Positions 35,704-47,377 of a stretch of DNA of 64,000 nt are shown in pieces; the first letter of the stretch is position 1, and each line of letters starts with the position of its first letter. The position numbers and the translations under genes are program-made. Source of the DNA: Icerya purchasi (lineage: Eukaryota; Arthropoda; Insecta; Hemiptera; Monophlebidae); the NCBI GenBank assembly GCA_039619475.1, contig CM077116.1:464069576-464133575 (forward strand). The letters run 5' to 3'. The notes under the pieces are model-generated. The model worked only from the letters and a program-made list of their open reading frames with translations. It did no database searches and was not told the origin of the DNA.

Positions 35704-36289
35704 TCTATAACTTGCAATTCTGTTAATTCGAATGTTGTAAATGATGATAGATAATACAAAATAAAAATAAAATTTAAAAATTAACGGTACGTTTTGAGAT
35801 TTATTCTTTTTTACTTACAAAAACAATTCTACACGGTAGCTATTTTTTTGAATATATTAAATCTCAAAGACATATATATGTACTGATACTTCTGCGAGTA
35901 ACGTGGAAATTTGAAGGTTTTTTTTTTATTTTTAAGCGTGTTTGTATATAATCTGACTTGCTTATTTAAAAAAAGTGGTCAGATAAAATTTCAAACATGA
36001 GAGTTTTCAGCAGTGATAATAATATCGGACGATTTGTAAAGAAATATCCTCCAAACATCGCGTTTTTCATCGATCACCATATGTCCGAAAAAGAAAAAAA
36101 AATTGAATGTTCGGGTTTGTGGATGCTTCTGATGGCCCAATTTTGAAGTTAAAAATTTGGCTATGCTTAACAAGAGAAAATTCATTGAGAAAGTGGCGTT
36201 TATAAACCGGGTTGAAAATACTTGCGCCGAAAGGGGGAATGCTCGTAATTTTTTGCAACTTTCGGAATTACTTTTAGTAAACTTTGAAA

Positions 36290-36830
36290 ATTTCGTAAAG
36301 AAATTAATTTATCAATACGCACCCTAGAAGTTCGGAAAAAAGTACTTTTTTTTTCTTCAAATTTTGGTGTTTACGTAGCTCTGAGGGTCTAAATATAAAG
36401 TTATAAAATCCGGCTATATTTGTATCCAAAGCGCTGCTTTATGTCCATGTTTAAGATGTATTTTGCTTTTTTCCAGGTACTACTCACAAAAGTATATACT
36501 TGTTATATATTTTAATATATTTTAAATTTCAAGTTTAATGTTTCATCAGCTTACGACCTTAGAGGGCGACTTTTTAGGGGTCGTTTTAAATTCCATATTA
36601 TTATATATTCTTGACTTTTTTTTTTGTCTTTTTGGCGTCTAACGTAATCGGTTGTTTTAACGTTATAACGCACATTGTTTTAAAGAACATTTTAAAATTG
36701 TGATTTATGTTCCAATTTTGAAGTTTATAAGTAAAGTCGTTCCGGAGTTATTGCATAATTTGATACTTTTGCCATTATTGAACTATCTTATTCGAATTAT
36801 TGTGTACATTACGTGTATATGGAATTCTCA
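36290..36830. repeat. unnamed dispersed repeat, copy B
   Basis: Partner of 5940-6575 in the same orientation, sharing GGGTCTAAATATAAAGTT and the later blocks in order. The sequence just upstream (36000-36290) may also belong to it. No coding potential recognised. Confidence 0.7.
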
Positions 36831-38930
36831 TATCTGGTCCTAATTACGTCTTCTCACACGCGATCTACTCCAGGACAGTGAACAAAAACTCTGAGACTTG
36901 TATTCCTATTCCTCAATAAGTGTAACCTCCGCAAAAACATTTAACCTCCCGTTTATCCGAACTTCTGGTCAGTGTTGCGGTACACGGATCGTTAACGGAT
37001 AAAAAAGTAATCAAGTAAAGTAAGAATCCTAAAAACGATAAAATTTCACCGATTTTCTTAGCTCGTCGGTGATTTTTTCTTTAAATCTCTGTCATCGTAA
37101 AATGTTCCTTTACCGTGTTGTCTAACTTTTTATTTTACATTACACGCGGAGTTATAATTTTCAGTTTTTCTCGACTGATTTTTGAGTGCGCGCGCGTTTA
37201 GAATGTTAATTTTATTTGGGATTTTCTAAAGTTCCATGTTTTCAACCAGCTTCTATATACAATTCCCCTCGTAAATTGATTATAAATATCTAGTGTAAGT
37301 ATGGTTTTTCTGTTGTTTTTTTTTTGCCTTTATAACATAACCCATCGACTTAATATTTAAATTAAATAAAATATTTTCTTCGAGAATAAGATAATATATA
37401 GAATTTATAAACCGATTGATTTTGTAAGGCGAGAAGGAACTCGGTTTTGGTCGGAATGTCTCTGTGTGACTGCCTAGAGCTGAATGCAGTTTATATCGAT
37501 GCGGAGTATAAAAGGAACATTCAAGAAATATAATATGTATGATCTGCATGCGTAACTCTTTATTTTTGTTAAAACTGACCGAAGAATAGAGGCAACACTA
37601 GCTTTGTCGGTAGAGTAATGACGAAAGTTTATCAACTCGGAAACTAAATTTACAAATAAATTTGATGAGCCTCTGAGGAATAGTATCATTTAAGACTTAC
37701 AAGAATATATCAAGGTACGTTTGGAATATTAGGCTGGATAAATTTTTAGCAGTAAGAAGCCGAAAAAAATGGTTGGTAATTCAATATGTACATTTAATAA
37801 AGTACAAAAGATCACCGGAGATTTAGGGACAAGAAAAGTGTCTTCCTTAGTTCGTCGACTTTTGGCAGTGCCGACATAGAAACAAATTCATATGAAATCA
37901 CCCGTACAACTGGAATCAGTAAGCAATATTAATATGTGTTACGATTTGTAAATCGAGGAGTTGAATGAGTGATTTAGAGTAGCCAGGCTGTTTTTTTAAT
38001 CTGCCAGTGAAAGATTATTTTAGCAGCCGATTGATTTGATAATATAAAGGTCGCAGCCTTGATAATATCGATACATTCTACACTAAAAATAGGATAGTCG
38101 CGCGAGCGAGAAAATATGCAGGGACAAAAATACTTCAGTAATTGTTGAAGTCTACATGCTAAATGGTCTGGTTGGTCTGAAAGTGGTGACTATTTGCTAA
38201 TGCTTAATGGCGAAAAGTATATAAATTATGTTGAATCATTTAGAAATGTTGAGAGATTTCGTGCCGCTTTTTTTTTTTTTTTTTTTTTTTGAATTTCATT
38301 TTTTCGTATTGCGTATAATGCCTTCCTGTAGGGACTCTGTAATTTAGGATCCAGAAGCGATACAAATGTAAAGTTAAAAAAAAAAAAAAGTATTAAGTTA
38401 GAGAACGAGCGAGAAAAATATAAACGAGAGGGGGAATGCTCTTTAAAAATGTAAAACTTTAAAAATTGCAAATGAAATTAATATTTTACAAAACACGCAC
38501 GCACAGAAAAAAACAGTAGAGCAAAAAATGAAAGATGAAAATTTATGCTACAGTGTGAGATAGAGTATTATACGGACGACGACAAAGATTTAATGTAAAA
38601 GATGCCAACGACGCCGAGAGGATTACTGAAATTTTATAATTTTTAAATTTGAACAGTGAAACGCTAATGCACACACTCGTTTTAAGCATCGAAATTCTTT
38701 CTGGAAATTCATCAGTAATTTTTGCTGGATATTATAAAATGGTGTCTATCAAAATTCAAATTCGGTTTTGCAAATTCAGCAAATCACTACATGGATAAAA
38801 CATTTTCATTTATCAAACGGAATTATGTATATGCCACTTTAAAACGCGATTCAAAGCTGTTGCCTTGCTGTTTATCATTGTAAAAAAAAAAACTTTTCTG
38901 TAGCTGAAAAAGAAAAAAAAAAAGCGAGAG
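36831..38930. other. anonymous DNA; possible pogo/Tigger end near 36945
   Basis: AACCTCCCGTTTATCCGAAC at 36945-36964 resembles the ends of pogo/Tigger elements. A (weak) right end was not found. A T-run lies at 38270-38290. No gene recognised. Confidence 0.35.
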
Positions 38931-38939
38931 AAAGGAAAC

Positions 38940-39250
38940 CTTTTGGCGCCCAAACAGAAATTGCAATTTCAGTAATGAATTCTGTACTAAATTCACTGTT
39001 GAGGCAACGTTGATTATTCCCTCGAGACAAGAATTAATTATGGTTTTGTTAGCATGGAAAGAGGATGGTGTTGCAGGAACAAACAGAATTTCATCCAACG
39101 ACCCAATAGTAATAATGCCGATGATTTTTGTGCAATATTATAACGCCGATGAAACGTGCGATTTATGAGCTGTCCATTGAAAGTGTCAGCGAATTTGGCT
39201 AAAGATGAAAAAAAAGGTAACATCGTTCAAGATTAAAAGTGACAAAAATG
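38940..39250 (+). pseudogene. Tigger/jerky-like (DDE_1) transposase relic
   Basis: The plus strand reads YNADET at 39139-39156, the first catalytic aspartate box of pogo/Tigger/jerky transposases. It is followed by a degraded segment containing VSANLAKDEKK in the position of the usual rrmLP...aaGEKK stretch. Upstream, at about 38980-39060, lies a run that could be the GEAASVD-type segment. Stops and frame changes are frequent. The assignment rests mainly on the YNADET box and spacing. Confidence 0.45.
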
Positions 39251-39652
39251 TTCATTTTTCATGTTATTTCGACAGATGATAATAGGGGTTTTTTTGTAAA
39301 GAGGGACCCGCCGATTGCTTTTAAAGAAAATTAGAGGAGTCGGGTATATTTCCACCGTCATAATGACCTTCCGATTTTTAATGTTTTAATTCGCGAATTT
39401 TTAAAATAAAAAGGTATTACTGCAGAGTCCACGCAGTATTTTTTTCTTTTTTTTCTTAAATTATAGAATGGCTTGAGTGAAGAAGTGAAGAAGCCGAAAT
39501 TTATTCCGAAGATGATCAAAAAAAGCCGCTCTGCAGGAAAAATATAGCCGACATTACAACTTTATTAAATGATACTGCATGACGAACGTGTGATATGTCG
39601 ATAGAAAGATCGCGTTATTTGATAAGAATGAAACCATATTTCATTTCCTTAA

Positions 39653-40426
39653 GGGGCTGTTTTCACACCAAATCGGTCGAGTCGAGTCGCGTCCAAGCCA
39701 ATCGAGTCAGGCCTATCATAGTATTTCACACCGGACGAGTCCTTGACGCGACTTGGCTAATTTGTATTCTAGAAGAGTGTTATATTTAAAACATGTACAT
39801 TAATATAAGTTATTAATAATTATTAGTTTTAGAAAATATGGATAAAGGTTAATTTTATAATTTTACGACAACTTATTCGTAAAAAGCGGAAAATCAAAAG
39901 AGATTATGGCTATTAATTTGAAGAGAGACAAATTTGGTTAATTTTCACATTTATTTCCAGATTTATTAGAAGATGAAATGAAATTATTTAATTACTTTCG
40001 AATGACCTGTAGTTCCTAATTCTTCTGCAATTTCAGTCCACACACTAGAGATATAATCTTTATTCCTATGTTTAGGATTTCTTAAATTATAAATCTCGTC
40101 TTTCCCTTAACAAGAACAATCAGTTTTTCCACATCCATTGTAAACAAAATAAAATCAAAGTTTAAACCAAAAAAAAAAAAAAAAAAAGGGAACAAAATGT
40201 ATACAACGAAAAAACATAAAACGTAAACAAAGAAATGACTCGAGAAGACTTGCAAAAATCCAACCGGTTGAATCCGTACGAGTCCTGACCCAGACGCTCT
40301 TAGTGTGAACGCACATTTACACTGCGTATTTAAAGCTAACATAAAATTAATCGGTTGAGTCAAACACTGCCTGACGCGACGCGACTCGACTCGACTCCAC
40401 TGGACGGATTTGGTGTGAAAGCAGCC
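39653..40426 (-). mobile_element. PIF/Harbinger MITE-like element, 774 bp, carrying a MADF exon
   Basis: The left end GGGGCTGTTTTCACACCAAA and the reverse complement of the right end GGCTGCTTTCACACCAAATC form inverted repeats. TAA flanks both sides (39650-39652 and 40427-40429), as for PIF/Harbinger. The ends continue as GTCGAGTCGAGTCGCG-type direct repeats; the left end repeats the motif TTTCACACCGG again near 39725. No nuclease is present, but a MADF-domain coding remnant lies inside. Harbinger elements normally encode a nuclease and a separate Myb/MADF DNA-binding protein. Confidence 0.85.
39976..40138 (-). pseudogene. MADF-domain coding remnant inside the Harbinger element
   Basis: From ATG at 40138 the minus strand reads MDVEKLIVLVKGK. 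After a single frame change near 40095 it continues EIYNLRNPKHRNKDYISSVW and TEIAEELGTTG. This matches the first two thirds of the MADF fold: LI-x-LV at the start, the basic HRNKDYxxxxW block, and EIAxELG. It would be the DNA-binding partner of a Harbinger nuclease. The last helix is missing and the frame is broken. An A/T run upstream separates it from the right inverted repeat. Confidence 0.75.
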
Positions 40427-40439
40427 TAACGAAACTGTT

Positions 40440-42269
40440 TAAGTTGGCGAAAAGTTCAAAAATAAACACGGAAAATAATGTGTCCCCCCGTTTTTACGGT
40501 ACGAGTATTACAGTTGAAAATTTTGAACAAGGTTATAAATAGATGGTTTCCCGGATAATATTTCTCTAGTTTGAAGCATCTGAATTTCCAATTTTTAAGT
40601 TGAACCTCGAGTATTGAAAATGTCTGAAAACGAAAATTTTTTTTTTACATGGGTGTGTAATGAATCGATTGAAAACTCGCATTTGGAGTTTACGGAACTT
40701 TTGGATTTAGTGAAATTAGAAAACTGTGAAAAATTATATCGCCCCCGTGGGATTTCCAACTTCAAGATGAGACTTTTGGAGCGCTGAAAATTCGAAAATT
40801 TGCAAAAAAAATACAGCGGAAAAATGAATAGGTTTCAGATCAGATTCTTTGATGTTTTATTATTACCGCAGATAAGCTTTTATTATTGAATTTTCAACTA
40901 CTGATTATTTTAGAATAAGTTAATGTAAATTATATAATATAAAAAATGAATATTTTTATTTTAATATTTTATTATTTACTATTTACCTAACTGATTCTTT
41001 TAAGTTAGAAATTCCTTTAATGCCAAATTTTCATGGTGATATTTTTCGTTTTTTAAATTTTGCATTCCTCAGTGTAAGCTTGTTTTGATATTAAAACGTA
41101 AGTATAAAACACGAGTTAACAAGAATAAAATTCGTCAGTCATTGTTATTATGTTTTTTTTTTTACAAGAGGGAAAAAAAAATATAAGACGACAGCTTGGA
41201 ACTTATGTAATTCGAAATAGTAGGAGCAATAAACTATTCGCATACATTAACGCGAAGGTTTTTTATTTTTAAATAAGGGTGTTGTAAATAGACGACGATT
41301 CGAAGTTTAACATATCTAATAGCAGCTAAGGGTCTACATAAGCACCAGAAGGCAAGCACGAATGCAAAAAAGGAAACAGAGACAGAAGAGGCGGCGAGAT
41401 CTGTTTTACAAAACATCGCTTAATATTCCTTCTGAAATAACGATTACGGTGTGAAATATAAATAATTACGTTACCAAAAAAACAAACAAAAAAAGCCGGA
41501 TAAAAATGTTTTAGTAATCGATCAGATGCATTATCCCATGTTCCTTTTTATTTAATATGTTCTCATCTGTAATTAAATAGCTATATAAGCTCATAGCTCT
41601 GTGCCATTTAAAACGGACATAAATGAATTGAATTTAGTCCAAACGATATTCGTTATTTTATCTTTCTTTTTCATTCGTTTTTAGCAAGTTTATTTGGTGA
41701 TATGCTCTTTGAAGTTTCTTTTATTATCTACGGTTTGGATTGCACGTGGTGGTTACATTCGTTTTTCTTTGGTATACATATCTATTTTAATTTTATTATT
41801 AAACGAAATTAAACTGGTCATATTTATGTCAGGTACATCATTTTTTTTATTATAATTTACTAAAATAATTAAATTCGGTGGTTGTGAAACCGTACGTCGA
41901 TTCTTTAACGAAATGTCGTAGGCTTAAAAAAAAATTGAAAAAGAACAATAATAACAAAAATTTTTAAGCACTCATGAATGTACTACATATTTATACAGTG
42001 GAATGCTGGGCGAAAAATGTATACGATACTACAAATTTGAAATAGAAAAATACAAAAAGTTTTTGTTACGCATTTAGTATTATGGAAATCTAAATTATGG
42101 TTATCATTTAACGTAACATGCGCAATCCTCAGCCTATGAAACATCATGCTTTACTGACTTCGTTTGCTATTACCGCTATCTGCGTCAAGCGGAAAGTTGA
42201 TTTTAGGAAGGATGTCGTAATCTGTAGGCTATAATATTAATGAAAATTTACATTAAACCGTACTATGTG

Positions 42270-42350
<81 letters not shown>

Positions 42351-45160
42351 AATGAGAACGGACACTTATAAGTTAATAAAAAAAATTCATTAAACACGGA
42401 GGTTAGTTTAATGATTTTTACGCGGCCAAGTATTTATAACAACTGAACACGGATTTTTAAACAATCGAAAAATGCGAAGATAAAGTTATCAAAAGGAAAA
42501 TAATTCGCATTTAAACGAAATGAAATCGGGTACGAGGATTTGTATAACTCTGAACAGGAAATCAACGAATGCGGAAGTGGCATATGAGATTTTTAAAAGA
42601 TGGCCTTAGTTCAAAAAATAAAAAATTCTACGAACGAGCATGTTAATATTAAAAAAAAATCTTGATGGGCAATGCGTATTTCTTTCGCGATTCCGTTTAT
42701 GTTTTCTGAAAATAATCGTCCGCGTTCCCTGTTAACTTTTCTACATTAATCGTTCAAATACATTCGCATAAATGAAGTGTGAACTATTTCGTAATTGAGA
42801 TTTTTAATGGACACGATCCTATTAGTTCGGAGTGGAATTGTAGAAAATTAATGGAGCTGTTGGAAGTTGATTTAAAACAAAAAAAAAACGTGGTTATAAC
42901 TTTGGGGTCGCTAATTTTGTAAACACTAAAAAAAAAAAAGAAGAAAAAAAGCCGATTGCAAAATACGAATATTTTGTTTAAAATGTCCATTTTTATACAT
43001 ATCGTGTCGCGATTTACGAAGGCTCTGTGTAAATGTATTTCTCCGTAATTTGTATGTGTTTTAGGTGCTTTAGCTGTGACGTGTATAGAGTTTCGGTCAA
43101 ATATAACGACCGGTATTAATTTTGTCAGAAAATATTGGTAATTTAAACATGATGTACAGATGATTTAATATCGCGACATTATAAGAAAGGGTTGGAAAGT
43201 CGGATTTGGTAGATCGAAGATAACTAATTTAATCGGGCGTCCGAATTTAACGTTAACCAGTTAAGCATTTAGGCAGGTGAGATAACCTTTTGCCATATTG
43301 GTACAAAGCGTTGCTTACGTTGTCTCCCGAATGTACGCCCGTCGTCAGCATAGCGTAGAGTTGAATAATTAATTGTGCATCTCGAACGCTTTTAATTATC
43401 ATGTGTACACCTGATTGCGATACACAGTTTCGTTACGCTGGTTCCGTTCTCGATGAAAAATAGTTAACGTTGCCCTAGTCCTAATCAACAAATAGTTCTT
43501 TAAATCAGTTCTTTCACCGAGTTCGGATTCGCCCGGTTTAAAGCATTGTTCCGAATACTTGTTTAAAAATAAACACTGCATACCCTATTCTTGTTTTTAA
43601 AGTAGTTTCAAATGTTTGTTATATAGGTTGCCTTGCCCGTGTTTCTTTTAGTCGTCCTGCTGGTTGCCCTAACGTTATTATATTTTACGACTTATTTCCC
43701 TTTCATCGGGGTTATTTTCTATGCTCATTACTCCGAAGAAAATTACAAGAATCCAGAAAAGTGAAAAATTATCAATTTTTGCTTTTCGTATCTCGTTTTT
43801 TACATTGGATATAGATCGTTACTATTTGACTCGACCAATAACTGATAGAAAAATTATCTTCCGATAAATCACGTCACTTTTAATTCGATGTTTCCGTGAC
43901 ATTCATTCGTCCGCTGATAAAATTAGACTTTAAAATATTCTCTTCTCTTTTTGTGTTGTACCGAATTGTTTTATTAAAAAATAAATAAAATGAAAAAAAT
44001 TAAATATTGTCCGGAAGGCAATTTTCGGTTTACCTTTCAAAAGGGTAATTTTTGTCGCATTTGCGATAACGTTTTTTATTATCTCTGCAAAGTTAACAGC
44101 TCGTAGAAATTTTACCTAGTTCTCGCAATTTTTTTTTTAATGAAGATAATACATCGTTTTTATTCGCTTTCCGTTCTTTAGTTAATGTCACTCTTTGCTT
44201 TTGCGAACAGCTGTGAAACAAAAAAAACAGAAAGAGCCATCGAGAACTGGCTTCTTATTAAATGAAATGTTTTAGCCGAATTGTTTTTTTTTTTTCAGAA
44301 CCCGGCTATTATTCAAGAACAGGTCAATTCTCTAGTCCACACCTTAACTATATCGGAGTTAATGGTGATGATAAAAAAATATCTGGGTATTTTACAGTCA
44401 ATCTGATTATTGAAATATTTTCATTTTTTTTTCTTTCTCGTTTGTTACGATTAGAGGTGTTTTTTTTTGTACACCATTTACTGCATTTGAAACTGGCCTC
44501 GAATTCACGAAATACTCGTTAAATGTCATCGTCATTGAGCCGTATTAAGGTGTTTTACTCGCAGATTTTAAATATTTGTCGCTATAAATTAGAAATATTT
44601 TTGTAAGAATTCCATCATTCAAATAAGCCGTTTCTATTATTTCAATTCGAGTTCGATATTAAAACATAAATCCGGTATATATTTTTCTAACTGGTTTCAC
44701 CGATAAGAGAATATGAGAAGGATTAATGTGACATTAAAATTACTAGTTACCATAAATGGGAAACGTTCGCACTCGATTTAACGCAAAACAATGCTCGATC
44801 TATTATCGTAAAAATTGACCGGACAGTAAAATATTCAAGTGACATAATGTCGTCATTGGCGATGGCACATAAAGAGGGGAGAGTACACATATAAATGAAA
44901 TTCTAAATCAATGTGTAGCAAATAGGCGTTACATGAAACAAATTGGACAAAATGTGGTATTTTTTTTATTTATTTTTAAACAGTTTTTGAACTGTTCAAT
45001 TATGGACATTAACCCCAGTGCAAGTGAAATTTGTTGTATATTTTCAATGCGTGATGGTAAGATTTTAACCGGGTCTTATCCGAACGAAACATTGCTGCCT
45101 AATCAACTACGCCACGGAAAGCGGTCAACGAAATGCAGCTGGTTTGCTTGCAGTCGAAAG
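40440..45160. other. long anonymous stretch with one (TA)n block
   Basis: A (TA)n/(TATG) microsatellite fills 42269-42348. The stretch around 42660-42760 shares short sequence (TTTCGCGATTCCGTTT then GTTTTCTGAAAA) with 31208-31245, inside the Helentron relic. At 44279 a T-tract plus CAG precedes a short frame reading EPGYYSRTGQFSSPHLNYIG, a weak exon candidate. No domain recognised. Confidence 0.4.
42269..42348. repeat. (TA)n microsatellite with TATG interruptions
   Basis: Almost pure alternating T and A over 80 bases. Confidence 0.95.
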
Positions 45161-45173
45161 GAGCACTGTACTG

Positions 45174-45857
45174 TAGGCATGGGTAACTCCGGACACAGTT
45201 ATATCCTCGGAAACATATCCGTGGTCGGACACAGTCGGATATATCTCCGACCACATATCACAACTCCGAAAAACGTCACACAACAAACAAATATTGTCAT
45301 TCCGGACACAGTTGAATTCACTTCTGGCGGAGTGATTTGATATATCTCCACTCCGAAAGGCGACAGCTGCGCGAGCAACTGTCAAAATTTGCCTTATCAC
45401 ATTACTGTTTCACGGAATTACATCATGTTCGTATACTGCTGTTTCGAGGGGTAATAGCGCGGTGTGATTTAAAATTTTTAAATCGAATGAGTAATATGAT
45501 CCACGAATTTAATGCTTTGTGTTATTTGACACGATGTGAACTAGCTATTTTATGCTTATTGATAAGAAATATCCTATTTAGCAGAAAACAGTATGTATGT
45601 GTGAGAGTTTTTCACCCGCTGTCGGTAAATCGGAACTGCGCGAAGAAAATGCGCACCATATTCAAAGACATTTTGTTGCTTTGTGCGTTCGGAGTGCTGC
45701 GCGGAGTTGGAGTTAAATACGCAACGAAGAGTGTGATTATACGCTGGATATGAGATAACTCCGCTGGAGTTGGAGTTGAGAAGCGGATATATATCCGCAG
45801 TCGGAACGGACACATATATATCCAACTCCTCTAGCGGAGTTGATTTGCGCATCTCTA
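45174..45857. mobile_element. hAT-like non-autonomous element, 684 bp
   Basis: An exact 8-bp duplication, CTGTACTG, flanks it at 45166-45173 and 45858-45865. The ends read TAGGCATGGGTAACTCCG on the left and TAGAGATGCGCAAATC then AACTCCGC on the right (minus strand), typical of hAT. Both subterminal regions hold many inverted and direct copies of ACTCCG/CGGAGT and ATATATCCG, probably the transposase-binding repeats. The longest internal frame (138 codons, 45337-45753) shows no transposase motif and is probably chance. Confidence 0.88.
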
Positions 45858-45865
45858 CTGTACTG

Positions 45866-46422
45866 AATAATAAGAACGAACGACAATTTAGCTACTTTGT
45901 GATCTCAAAGTTATTATAGCTGTCACGATGGCATGGAAGTTACCATTCATCTCTCTTTTTTGAGTTATACGTGCAATTTTTGGGCACGTTTTCGAGGCAG
46001 ATATGCGTATTGTTCGAATTCTTCACTAAAATTGTATAATTTAAATAGTCAGCGTGGTAAACGTTTTATATTAATAATTTCAGTGTTCTCGCTTAGTTGA
46101 TACAGACGAACGTTAAAACTAATTAAAAAGGTAAACAAATGTAAACATTTAGTAACACAGCCTTGTATTATTCATCCAAATAATTCCCGCTTCGTATGGA
46201 AAATGATACCGTTGAAAAATTAATTATGTTCAACAGTAGTAGAATGTTTATTGTGTAAATAAATGATCTACTACCATTACTTTTCGTTTATTCAGTGCGC
46301 GGTACGAATTGTTTTTATTCAACCGTCGGCCTATTGCTAGTACGGTTTTTAAATACCATGATCGTGATCATAATTGATAGGTTTATTATTCATTGTGGAG
46401 CTATACCATCTAACATTTATTT

Positions 46423-46462
<40 letters not shown>

Positions 46463-46920
46463 AGTATGTCAAGGCGAATCTGTTCTTTTAATTGGTCTTA
46501 ATGCAAGAAAGAACAGAGCTCGATAAACGTGACAATTTTTGTGTAATTAGGTAATTTTCTTGCTCTTCTTTGTTAAGCGATGGTTTGTGTGCCTAATCGA
46601 AGTGCAGGTAATTGTTCCGTTAACGCTGTCTTGTCTTCAGTCTTCAACAATTGGTCTTAAATCGGATTTTAATCGGTAATCTGCGCAAAGCGATAAAAAA
46701 TTGTTCAAATGAACTGCGAAGTTTTGTAGTCTTTTCTAGAAAAGTCTTGATTTTTCTTCCCTCTCGAAAATCGCTTATTTTATGATTTAACCGATGTTTT
46801 TCCAATCGCGAATTCTCAATTCTTTCTTAATGAAATAATTTTAAAAAATTAATAGAGCAGTTGTCAATTTTAAAATTTGTTGAACGCAATACATTTTTTT
46901 ATGAAATAATATATGTATAT
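45866..46920. other. anonymous DNA with a (TA)n block
   Basis: A (TA)n microsatellite lies at 46423-46464. Nothing else recognised. Confidence 0.4.
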
Positions 46921-46925
46921 ATTTA

Positions 46926-47372
46926 CAGGGTGGCCAATTAACCAGGAAATCAGGAATAAGCCGGGAATTTTGCAAACCTGGAAAAAACCGTGAGTAGGCC
47001 TGGAATTTTTCTGGAAAACTGGGGAAAAAAATAAAAATAGCTAAAGTTTTGATAAAAAAATATTATTTGAAGCAAAAAATGAATACACATTTTTTAATGT
47101 ACTTTACTTAAAATAAATTACGGAGTTAGTCGGTGGGTCAATGCCCTTTGCTAGTGTGCCAAGAGAGAAAAAATAAAATTACGGAGTTCTGTTTTATTTA
47201 TATGAAATATGCTTCGGCGGTCAAATATTATCAGTAGTAACAAAAAAATGTTATTCTTCTTATTGTAAAATTTTAGTAATCAGGAAATCGTGAGGATTTG
47301 GACCGGGAAAACTGAAAGGATTTGGACCAGGGAAACCAGGAATTTAAAAATTGTTTTTGATCGGCCACCGTG
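46926..47372. mobile_element. Transib-like MITE, 447 bp
   Basis: The left end CAGGGTGGCCAATTAACC and the reverse complement of the right end CACGGTGGCCGATCAAAA form short inverted repeats. ATTTA flanks both sides (46921-46925 and 47373-47377). CACGGTGGCC ends with a 5-bp duplication fit Transib, the family related to RAG1, although Transib targets are usually more GC-rich. Inside, GGAAAACTGG/CCAGGAAT-type words recur on both sides. No coding capacity. Confidence 0.65.
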
Positions 47373-47377
47373 ATTTA

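Noticed and set aside
44262..44522. Possible exon reading EPGYYSRTGQFSSPHLNYIG after a T-tract and CAG
   Set aside because: No consensus donor at a sensible place and no recognised family; kept only as a remark.
45337..45753. 138-codon open frame
   Set aside because: It lies wholly inside the hAT-like MITE and shows no transposase or other motif; chance frame.
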